A DNA stretch of 64,000 bases from Gavia stellata. Its lineage: Eukaryota; Chordata; Aves; Gaviiformes; Gaviidae. Location of the stretch: NCBI RefSeq assembly GCF_030936135.1, contig NC_082602.1, positions 248,001 through 312,000 of the forward strand. The letters run 5' to 3'. The position numbers and the translations under genes are program-made. This document shows, piece after piece, positions 27,501-39,500 of the stretch (its first letter is position 1; each line of letters starts with the position of its first letter). A model generated the notes under the pieces. It was not told the origin of the DNA, did not search any database, and was given only the letters and a program-made list of their open reading frames with translations.

Positions 27501-30500
27501 ATACTAAGACCGTTTAACAATTACTTAAGGTGGCTACCAGTAGGTTCTCCTGCTCGGAAGCGCACAAAGGTTGTCTCAGTCCTGGATGCCCAGAGGAGAG
27601 CAAAAAGCAGGCAACATGGAGAAATTCATAGCAGAGTGGGAAGAGACAAGCCAGAACAAGCAGACATATCCTATTTGCACTTTGCCTGAATGTACCCAGA
27701 CCAAGTTTGGACATAGCGAAGGTGAGGTGAGTGAAAAAGTGAACTGGCAGCACAGAGGAGAAACCCAGCAAAAAGAAATGTAGCTAAAACCAATTCAAAG
27801 AAATTGTCATTCTTATTTTATAACCCCATAGGTTTAAATTAAGCTTGGAAGTTAACATCTACACAATGACAGATTCTCTATTCTACAACCTGATGCTCAA
27901 AGGAGAACATCCTCCTCTGACAAAAGTCAGCTTGGTACCTGGTGACAGCAGAGTAACTTGCCGCTACAGGAAGAATCCTGGTCACCAGCTCTTTGATGGA
28001 CAAGTCCAAGTTTGGATCGACTGAAAACGCTCGGTTCTGCCTGCCTACAAGAGGCTGTGCTGTGATGTATCTTCCATCCACACCAATCAGAACGTAGAGC
28101 AAGTCCTCTACAATCATGGATTCTTGGGAGGCTAACGGCAAAGTACCTGTTTTCAAAGAGAAGACAAAAAAAGAACACAATCAGAACATGCCGTAGTACT
28201 ACCTGATCGGATCATTTCAATCTAGTGCCTGAAACTTGAAAGGAAGACATACCACCATTCAAAGAGAACAAAGGAAGATCACACAAAGCTGAATCACAGA
28301 ATCACAGGATGACGGGGGTTGGAAGTGACCTCTGGAGATCATCTAGTCCAACCCCCCCGCCAGAGCAGGGTCACCTACAGCAGGTTGCACAGGAATGCAT
28401 CCAGGCAAGTTTTGAATATCTCCAGAGAAGGAGACTCCACAACCTCTCTGGGCAGCTCATTCCAGTGCTCTGCCACCCTCAAAGTAAAGAAGTTCCTCCT
28501 CATGTTTAGATGGAACTTCCTATGACCAAGCTTGTGCCCGTTACCTCTTGTCCTGTCATTGGGCACCACTGAAAAAAGACTGGCCCCATCCTCCTGGCAC
28601 CCACCCCTGAAGTATTTATAGGCATTAATAAGATCTCTCCTCAGTCTTCTCTTCTCCAAGATACAGAGAAATAAAACTGACTTAGGGTCAACTCCAAAAT
28701 CATCTACCTTGCTTTCCAGGAAAACAGAATCCTTTGCTCATTTATAGCTAAAGCAAATCAAGTAGACAGGGCTACACATCCGACAACTGTGGCCAAGAGA
28801 ACATCACCCACAGCTTGTGCTGCTGATCCTTCCACACACAAGGGCTCGGTTACACTGGACCCGAGGAGCTGCAATCTTGTCAACAACTCCCCCAACCTCC
28901 CCTCCGCTGAAATATTCAAATATCAAGAAAACAGGTCAAATACAGACACAAAGAAATGCTAGCCCAGCAAATGCTGCGGGTGAACTGCAAACCGTAAGGT
29001 CTCTGAATGGTGCGGTCAACTACAAACCAGCTGCAAAGAACCATAAAGGACTCAACCTGAAATATAATCAAGTACATCAGAAGATCAGGGAAGAGAGGGG
29101 CTACAACACTAACTACTGCAAAGCTCATCTCATGAAACAAGGCAACAATCCCTCTCCATTTGCAGGACTGTATGTAAGAGAACAAATGGTTCTGAGCTTG
29201 CTAGGAACATACCCTCATAGCACATCTCAAAAGGCGCCAGCAGAAATGCCCTATTTAAGGGCACCTCCAAGAATTCGTGGCTTAGACAGGTGCACTCATC
29301 ACTGGGTAAAAAACTGGCTGGATGGCCGAGCCCAGAGAGTTGTGGTGAATGGAGTCAAATCCAGTTGGCGGCCGGTCACAAGCGGAGTCCCCCAGGGCTC
29401 AGTTTTGGGACCGGTCTTGTTTAATATCTTTATTGACGATCTGGATGAGGGGATCGAGTGCACCCTCAGCAAGTTTGCAGATGACACCAAGTTGGGAGGG
29501 AGTGTTGATCTGCTGGAGGATGGGAAGGCTCTGCAGAGGGATCCGGACAGGCTGGATCGATGGGCTGAGGCCATTGTATGAGGTTCAATAAGGCCAAGTG
29601 CCGGGTCCTGCACTTTGGCCACAACAACCCCATGAAACACTACAGCCTTGGGGATGAGTGGCTGGAAAGCTGCCCCACAGAAAAGGACGTGGGGGTGTTT
29701 GTCGACAGCCGGCTGAATGAGAGTCAGCAGTGTGCCCAGGTGGCCAAGAAGGCCAATGACATCCTGGCCTGTATCAGAAATGGTGTGGCCAGCGGGAGTA
29801 GAGAGGTGATCGTGCCCCTGTACTCGGTGCTGGTGAGGCCGCACCTCGAATGCTGTGTTCAGTTTTGGGCCCCTTGCTCCAAGAAGGACGTTGAGGTGCT
29901 GGGGTGTGTCCAGAGAAGGACGATGAAGCTGGTGAGGGGTCCGGAGCACAAGTCTGATGAGGAGCGGCTGAGGGAGCTGGGGGTGTTCAGTCTGGAGAAG
30001 AGGAGGCTGAGGGGAGACCTTCTCGCTCTCTACAACTGCCTGAAAGGGGGTTGTGGTGAGGTGGGTGTTGGCCTCTTCTCCCAAGTGACGAGTGACAGGA
30101 CAAGAGGAAATGGCCTCAAGTTGCGCCATGGGAGGTTTGTTTATACTGGATATTAGGAAAAATTTCTTTACTGAGAGAGTGGTGAGACACTGGAATAAGC
30201 TGCCCAGGGAAGTGGTGGAGTCCCCATCCCTGGAGGTGTTCAAGGAACGTGTGAACATGGCATTGTGGGACATGGTTTAATGGGCATGGTTGTATTTTTT
30301 GGTTGATGGTTGGACTTGATGATCTTACAGGTCTTTTCCAACCTTAGTGATTCTGTGATTCTGTGAATAAGCCTACTGTTTTCACGTCCCCCTTAGACAC
30401 AGCCCAAATCCACATCAGGAAGAAGCTACAGGTTTCTTGTAGGAACCTCCACAGTTCTGGGGAACGGAAACGTGAGTCTCTAACTCAGCTGTTCTCTTCC

Positions 30501-33500
30501 AAAAAAAGTTCTTAAATCTAATTTATGAGTAAAAAACTATACCCAGCTCAGCCTAAAGCTAGAATACAACGGGGAGAGATTAGTCCCCTGCAGCTCTGGC
30601 GAGGTCTCTCTGACAGCAAATCAGGGAGGTTTTTATAGTCTTACTGGAGAGGATATTGAGCTGGGTGGATTGATGAATACTCCCCCATCAGGTACGACTA
30701 CAGATTTTTCAGCTGAGAATGCAGATGTGATACTTGTAGAGTAGGATTTTATGGAGGCTGTGACTCAAGAGAGGAAAAGGACTGAGAAACTCAAAACAGA
30801 TTAGATCCCATGGATCAACAGTGGGGCTGGAATTCAGCACAGGACTGTGAAGAAAATAAGTTTGGGGCTCTTTTTTTTTGAACCCTGCTCTTCATCTGCA
30901 GAGTGCAAGGAGCCAGGTTCTGCTTTCATCCTGAGTGTGATGAAATCTGAACAGCACTTCTGAACAAGTACAAAACATAAGAAATTAATACCATTTTCCC
31001 TGCGTATCACATACCTATCGGTACCGTTGTGTCAGTGCTTAAACTGGTGCCAATTAAGAAATCGCCAATAAGTGCAGGTCTCTCATACACCCAGGATGGA
31101 AATACTGGAATGGGCTGACCAGAATTCTTCTTGTTCTGTTTATCTCGGAGGATTTTTCGTGTAAGCTCAAGAGGCTGTTGGAAAAAGAGAGAGAGAGAAA
31201 GAAGGAAAAAAAAAGATCTTCAGAAGTCCAATAAATTTTGAATTTCAAGCAGAAATTGACTGTAAACAGACAACTTGAGAACAGAAAGTAGAATAGCTGA
31301 TGCTTCAGTAGCATGGTGTAGGATTTGGTCTCCAATACCATCTAGTCTATTCGTCTCAATGCTGCAGAGGTGATTTTTTATACAGTTGGCCTTCTTTTTA
31401 TTGGAGGGTACATCAAAAAACACCTCTCTGCACGCCTCCCCACCAGCCTGGGGGCTAAGACACACACAGGGGAGCAGAATGGGGACACGCACAACCACCA
31501 AGCAGCTTACTAGTTTGCAAAGTGCACCACATGAAAGACAGCAAACTCCTTCCAGAAGCAGTAAGCAGTAACGTCTTATTCAAGGAGCACTTGCAGATAG
31601 GCTAACGAACACCTCTGAACTCGGTTTCTGCACAGTACCCACTGAGTAGCTGCATGCCAAATGCAATCCAGATAATCCACCCACAGATAGCTGGAAAACA
31701 ACGGAGTGTTTTACTCTGAATAAAAGTCAGCAAAGGAAGTGAGCTCTTAAAGACTAAAAAACTTTCCACCCCTGGCTCCGGGTCTCTGACGCTAAAATAA
31801 ATGGAGTGCAAGATTAATCATCAGCTGGAGAGGCCTCTAAGATATACAACCTACATGAATATTTAGAGCCCCAAGCACACAAACATGGGGGACATGCTTA
31901 TGAATGCCATTTCTCAAGCTCCACAGACGTGTATGTGAAATGGGATGTGCACTGGGTTATTTTATTTTATTTTCCTCTCATAGGACGTCTCAGAGGAGAG
32001 AGGAATTTGGGAAGGAAGCAAATGTACGTGTGAGCTTTGCATCTTAAAGAATGGCACTCTTACATGTGAGAGGTAGTTGATGCACACTGCGCCTGGCCCC
32101 GGCCATTTTTTATATTCTCAGAGCTGCCCAGTGCTGGATCTTAAAATCCTTCAAACAAGCATCAGCTGTGGACCACTCCTCCAAGCAGCACCATTTCTGG
32201 GCACATTTGCTGCAGCCTCGCCGCTGGCGTAACGCCGGTACAATGTTTTCAGGTCAGAAAGGCACCCCAAAGTAACACCACATTCCTACTTGTACTGTAT
32301 ATGTGTGATCTGCTGGAAGGACCTAAATTTCCTCCACTCCCCTAATAGAAACAGGACTCTCGTAGGAGGGTATGGAGAAGGATGAAGTGTCAAGTAAGCT
32401 GCCAGGAAGTCAAAGGATGACTAAACTTCACATAAAATTGCAGATCTCAGTGTAGGACTGAGTCCTTCACATGGGTGAACAACTTGAACTCCTTTATAAA
32501 TCTTAAACCCATCCAGTGAGAAAATACTCCTCTGTTGAAGTAGCATATAGTAGTTTACTTGCTCGTCACAATCTGGACACACAGACATTGGCTAAAAGAT
32601 CAAAACATCATGTGCACTTTCTGTATCATCTTGTGCTCCAGGTCATTAAAGGAAGACCTGGAATGGAAGATCTCCCTGTAGCACTGGCCCTATGCAACAT
32701 GCCTGTATCAACAAGCTTCTGCTTAGGAGAATGGCAGCCGTCATTACGTCTTCCCAAATGGCAGGGAGGAATGAGTTGGGAAAAAAGCTCCACAAACCAT
32801 GGACCTCACCATCACAATGTCTCCATGAACCATGCTTACTTATGAGAGAGCAGACTAAGAAAGTATCTAAGTCCAAAAGCTTCTGAGGCATTGTGCTAAG
32901 TACGGGAGATGATACAGCCTAACAGAGCCAGGTAAGATCTCAACAGCACACGTGGATGGAAGACAGTACTATAAAATAGAGCTAGTTCAGTGAGATGGAC
33001 TATATGAAAGTTGCAGCTTGGAAATTCAGAGACATGAAGTAATTCCTGTCTCCCATTGCCAAAATGAAATCAGATCATAGGCTCACAGAATGGTTTGGGT
33101 TGGAAGGGACCTTTAAAGATCATCCAGTCCAACTCGCCTGCCGTGGACAGGGACACCTCTTACTGGATCAGGTTGCTCAAAGCCCTGTCCAACCTGACTT
33201 TGAACACTGCCAGGGATGGAGCATCCCATCCAAACCTACCCTCTTTCTGTTTAAAACCATTGCCCCTTGTCCTGTCACTACAGGCCCTGGAAAAAAGTCT
33301 TACTCTGCCTTTCTTACAAGCCCCCTTTATATACTGAAAGGCCGCAGAAAGGTCTCCTCGGAGCCTTCGCGTCTCCAGGCTGAACAAACCTAACTCTCTC
33401 AGCCTCTCTCCATAGGAGAGGTGTTCCAGCCCTCGGATCATTTTCATGGCCTCTTCTGAACCCACTCTAACAGGTCCACGTCTTTCTTACACTGGGGACC

Positions 33501-36500
33501 CCACAGCTGGATGCAGTACTCCAGATAGGGTGTCACGAGGATGGAGTAGAGGGGGAGAATCACCTCCCTCGACCTGCTGCCCACGCTTCTTGTGATGCAG
33601 CCCAGGATACGCTTAGCTTTCTGGGCTGCAAGCGCACATTGCCGGCTCACATCCAATTGTTTTTTCACCAGTATCCCCAAGTCCTTCTCCACAGGGCTCT
33701 TCTCCATCCCTTCATCCCCCAGTCTGTACTGATAGTGCGGACTGCCCCGACCCAGGTGCAGGACCTTGCACTTGGCCTTGCTGAACGTCATGAGGTTCAC
33801 ATGGGCCCACTCCTCCAGCCTTTCAAGGTCCCTCTGGATGGCATCCCTTCCCTCCAGCGTATCGACTGCACCACACAGCTTGGTGTCATCTGCAAACTTG
33901 CTGAGGGTGCACTCAATCCCACTAGGTATGTCATTGATGAAGATATTAAATAGTACTGGTCCCAATACAGACCCTCAAGGGACACCACTTGTTACTGGTT
34001 TCCATTTGGACATTGAGCCACTGACCGTAACTCTTTGGATGCGGCCATCCAGCCAATTCCTTATCCATCTAGTAGTCTCCTTTCCTTCTTGGCCCTGGAA
34101 AATACCTATTGTAAAATTCTCCACTTCCATACTATACAAGAAAAAGCCAAATAGCTGCCAGAGCCTGAGGGAAGTCTCTGAAATGAGATGAGCTCACGGC
34201 ACTGTGAGGGAGCATGCTGGCACCTCTGTCCCTGTGAGCTCACAGCCTGTGGGCTGGTGGGTGCCTGGAGTAAGGGTGTGGGCTGTGGCATCTGTCCCTA
34301 ATAAAAAGGTAGGGACTGAGATCTATTCCTTATAGCGATCGTGAACAGGAGCAGCCAGAACCCCTGAAACAAAACACAGAACCTTCTTCGTTGAGGGACT
34401 GGTTCTTCTTCACTAGTGATTCTCTGGGATGACAAGAGGCAACGAGCTTCTGTTGGAGTTCAACCAGCTCTAGTGTGAATTTCTTAACTGGCAGAGTTCA
34501 AAAAAGTTGACACGGTTTTGGGTATAAAGGACACATCTACCTGAAAGGGAACATGTAACTTTTACCACCTCGATGATTCTTGGGCCAAAACTGGTCCAAG
34601 AAGCAAGTCCAATCACTGAAAGATCCCTGGATGATCTCTCTGACAGTGCCAAGTAATCGCAGGGCAGATGGCACACCACTTCTGGCACCGGTGACTAAGC
34701 ACGTGTCTCAGGGGCATGAATCACCTTCTCTCTGCAACTTAAGATTTAGATCATTGTCATTTCAGGCTTCAATGACAGCCTGGATAAAACTCCCAGGACT
34801 GAAAACTTGGCCCTCAGGTGTCAGCCTGGCTCTTAAAAGCCCATGTGATAGGGTGGCAGTTTGCCACCGTCATGCTGATGAACCTACATCTGTCATCTTA
34901 CGCAAGGACAGCGCCCACATCCATCAAGGTGGAGAAAGAGTTCATCTTCGCGCTCAATGAATGCCAACTGCGCCATAGGGCTCCCTGCACTACAGCCCTG
35001 GTGCCAGGTAAGATGGGTGGCGGTGGGCATATGCTGGACCCAGAGCACAGGACCAAGGAGGAGTGGTGGGGGCAACTGGGTTTTGCTGGGTCTGGCCAAC
35101 AGAAGGTCTAAGAGCAGCCTGCAACTACAAGAAGGACAAGTACCAAGATGATGGGCGAAGCCAAACCCCTCTCAGCAGTGGCAGGAGGTTCAGGTGGCCA
35201 CGGACACAAGCTGCCTCTTGGGATATTGAGATCGGGCAGGAAGAGACACTTCTTCCCATGGAGGGGGAGCAGCCGTGGGATGGGTCAGCAGGGAGGTGGG
35301 ATACCTCCCTCCTGGGGGCTGCAGAACTCAGATGGACAAAACGACAGCTGCCCTGATCTGGTGTGGGTGACAGTCCTGCCGTGAGAGGGAGGCTGGACTG
35401 GGCAACCCCAGCAGTTCCTCCCACCAGTGCCTCAATGAATCTGTGGGAAGACCAGCAGCTACCCTCCATGCCGGGTGAACGAAGATGGTGCCACGAGTAT
35501 CGCAAATAGTTACTCAAGTGAGACCTTCGCATGCATTAATACAGTGTGAAGGATCACTCCAGGGCTTGTGCCAGTGCACAACCTGGCTTCTAGAAAAGAG
35601 ATGGAGAAATAAATCAACTGCAATTACTATAACTACTTGACAGTCCTCTTGGGAAGTGGCTCTAGAGGAAACTCTGGGTCAAGAGATTTCAGCTATGTGT
35701 GTTGATACAGCCCTACTAACTCAATGGCCCCGAGCACCTGCCCATTAGGGCCTTTTATCAGAGTTTCAGCTCTTTAAGTCTGAACAAAATATAAATGGAA
35801 CAGCAGGGAGGCACAAATCTTTTTAATTGGCTTGCATTGCCATTTCAATTCCTTTGGTTGTGCGCTGCACATCCCAGAGAACACCACTTACTCTTTCCTC
35901 TGTTAGCAAGTCTGCACATAAATCCTATTAAAAAGATCAGTCATCGTACTGAAAATTCATCTTCTCTTCATGATCTAAATCAGCCACTTGACTCAGATCA
36001 TCTGTGAAGGATGTGGATGAGTCAGGCATGTATTTCAGTCCGTGCAGACACGTTATTTCAGTGTATGTGGAACAAGGCTGGTTTTGTCACTGCTTGACAG
36101 CGGGAGGGGGTTACACACTCTCTGTTTAGGATTTGAACTCTCCATCATCACATGCACGTACAGCCCTTCAAGCTGAGAGACCCATCGGGTGTCCCAAAAC
36201 ACTGAACATGGAGGGTCCATTCATCTAGCCATCGACGGCCTGAAGTGATCTGACCACCCCAGCAAACTCCCCGGCTTGTTGGCAGATGCATCATCTCCTG
36301 TCATCATCTTCACCAGGGACAAGAGGGCGCTCCCTGGAAGGTATTAGCTCTGCTCAGCCACTGCCACAGAAAGATCTTCACAGACTGAAGAGTAACTGCA
36401 CATCTGCTGAGAAGCCAGCACGGGCAATAAACCACGCACAGCCACAGCTAGAGAGCTCAACAGCAAAGGCTGGTAGGATGCATCATGAACGCGAATGCTG

Positions 36501-39500
36501 CCACGTGGCCAAGACAGGGTCAGCAGTGCCGCAGAGCGAGCAGCTGAGTGAAGCACACACCGCACCAATGCAGACAGACCCCATGCGCCAACAAGACATA
36601 GATATGCCTCCACTGAGCGAGGGCGCAGGACTGCCGCAACAGAGACTGCAGGCGGAGAAGACCCGCCCGGAGTGTGATTTCTGAGCGTTCACAAGCAGGC
36701 CGGCATCCCCCGAAACAGTCACATGCAGAGCCTGGAGGCTTGTCCCCTGTTAGATTTTATTGACCAGTCATCAGAAGGCAGAACAGAAACAAACCTCTGG
36801 GACAAAGATCAGCTGCAAAATTTTAAATGGAAGCATTTGCACATATTGTCCAGTTGCTCACTCACTAAGGACCTTATTATTCTTTCACCTCTGTCGAAAT
36901 AACTGTCCATACACAGTGGCTCCTGTGCCTTCCGCAGCCAAAATGCCCTCGTCTTGGCCCACAAGCTTTTCGTCGTATTTTTCTCCCCCCTGTCCTGTTG
37001 AGCAGGGGGAGTGACAGAGCGGCTAGCCAAGGTCAACCCATCACAGCGTAGTTATTTATACAAATGATTATAGGAAATTGAAGATGGGATTTAAGTAATA
37101 ATCACCCTTTTGCACTTCCTACCTCCCAGCCTACTGATAACGAAATGCTTGCTTAACTGTTTTCTAAGCCTGTGTCTTGCAATGATACGGTTTACTTCTA
37201 CAGCAGGTTTTTTTCTTCCTTTTTGGCTTTGGGATCGCTTTGCAGCATTTATTTCAGGAGCTCAAATAGTGAAGTAGAAGGAATGGCTGTATCCACTTGG
37301 GTAATGATTATGTGAGGCATTGTACCCACACGATCTGACAGAGCAGAACTAGCGAGGATGGGGACACGCCACGATGGCTGCTGAGCTCCTGAGCAAGCAC
37401 TGCCACAGGCAGAAAAGAAAACGTCAGCACAGCTTAAAGCAGTCATTTGAAATGGGAAAATGAAGTTATATTAACCCCCTCCAGTTAGAACTGCCGTGGC
37501 CTAAACTTGACTTACCTTAACTGATTTAAATTAGAAAAAGACCACTTCTATTAAGAACAGCACAAAGATTTAATATAATCTGATAAATAAATTTTGAGAG
37601 ATAATTTAGATTATCTGCACAGATAGGAACATTTATAATTCCACTAGATGATAAAAGTTAAAAGCACAGCTACACACAGGAGCAGAAGGGGAAAGATTTT
37701 GTACCCAAAGCTTGGGAAGAGACAGTACCTGCTGTACACTGGAGTTGGCTGTGACACTGCCCAGCTGCTTGCGCAGCTCCTCGAGCTCCTGTAGAGATAT
37801 CTTGGAAGTAGATGAGGGAATGGAAAAATTTGTGCTGCCACTGGTTGCTGCGTTTGCTGCAAGTTCTGCCCTTTCTTTAGCATTTTGTTGCAAATACTGG
37901 AGTGTCTGTACAAACGCAAAAAAGAAAAGATTCTGTGAACGCTGGTCAGCACACCCTAAATCAAAAAACATGTGACCATAAGACGGTTGTGCTGAATCAG
38001 ACCACAGGTCCTTCTGTCCCAGTTTCCCGTGTCTTAGCGGTTTATATCAAGAGGAGTGTAATTCTCAGTGGTGCCTTAATAATTAAGTAAATGCTAGAAC
38101 GGGTTATCTGTTGATTTCAATGCACTTCACTGAACACTGACATCAGAAAGTGTGCTGTACTTAAAATCATTGCATCGCTGCTACTGCTGAATACTTATAA
38201 CACATCCAGTTCTAAAGGAGAAACAAACCTCTTTGTCTTCCGTGAGTTTTGACAGTAGATAAACTAAAGAATCTAAATGTCTTGTATTTTTAGACTTCAG
38301 CTCATCGTACTTCTTTAAAAAATCTTCAGGAGTTCGAGAAAACTCGGCAATTTTTACCTGTAAAACAAATACCACATTAATATTAAACTTTTAATGTATA
38401 TTATTATCATAGCATTCAAGAGAGGAGCATTGTGCAAGGATGGAGACAAGGTGCAGGCCGCTGCTGCTGCCAAAGTACGCCAAACCCAGGGAGTGGGTTT
38501 TGGACTGAATGCTGCAGCATTGGTCTCCAACTAATAATTATGCCGGAGGAGAATGGGGGTCCTGGCACTTGAGGTGATGGAGAAGGGACTGCAGGAGAGA
38601 AAAGATGAAGGTAAGCACAAGATCCGTAGCAGGGCTCGCTTTGCACATGCTCAGTCTGAAGCAATGTAATTTTATATCAGCAGGTTTATTAAGGGATTTG
38701 GCGTTGAGGAAGCCGCATCTGGGTCCACTCTGAGGGCCCCACTAGCAAGAGAGACATCAACAAACTGGACTGAACCCAGTACAGAGCCACGGAGACGGTG
38801 GGGCGTACCGGCCATTGCCCAAAGGGGTTACAGACCCTGCTCCAAGGGGCACAGCAAAAGCACCACAGGCACTGCCACAAACTGCGACACGGAAATTCCC
38901 AGCTGGCCCTAGGGAAACAGTCCTTTCTGGAGAGAGCGGTGACCCTGGGACACGGCCAGAGAGGTGGAGGAATCTCCTGGAGAGCTTCAAAATGCAGCTA
39001 AGCAGTCTGCTGTAGCTGTGATGCTGGCCCTGCTGCGAGCAAGGGGGTGGACTGCAGGTCTCCAGCTGCGCCTCCTGCTTAAATCTTTCTCCAAGTCTAT
39101 GAACTAGCTGTCGGTGTAAATGAGGCGTAAGACCGGAATTAAAGAAACCATGCAGTTCAGGCTACAAAGATTTGAACTTTCAGAGTTAGCAGTTTTCTAG
39201 CACTTATAGCTTGACTGATGGATTGCTTTTAAAAACGACAACGAAAAGCAGTATTACGGCCACAGAAGTATGCCTGGTCATGAGAGCGTCAGGCTTTAAT
39301 CCCTAATACCTGGGTGATATTCAGAAAAAAAGTCAGGTATTGTTCACATAATTGCATTTCATAGTTACTATTTTTCATTTGTCTTATTCCTCCAGAGAAC
39401 AATCCCTCTCATTAAAATTTGAAACAACCATCACAGGCACAAAATAAGTTCCTTCTCTGAAATTCCCAGTTCTAACAACCCTTCTCATGCTCCTTCACCA

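Noticed and set aside
28817-30156. Open frames of 254 and 192 aa with reverse-transcriptase motifs
   Set aside because: They are pieces of a truncated CR1 LINE (with unrelated upstream sequence joined to the first), not a host gene.
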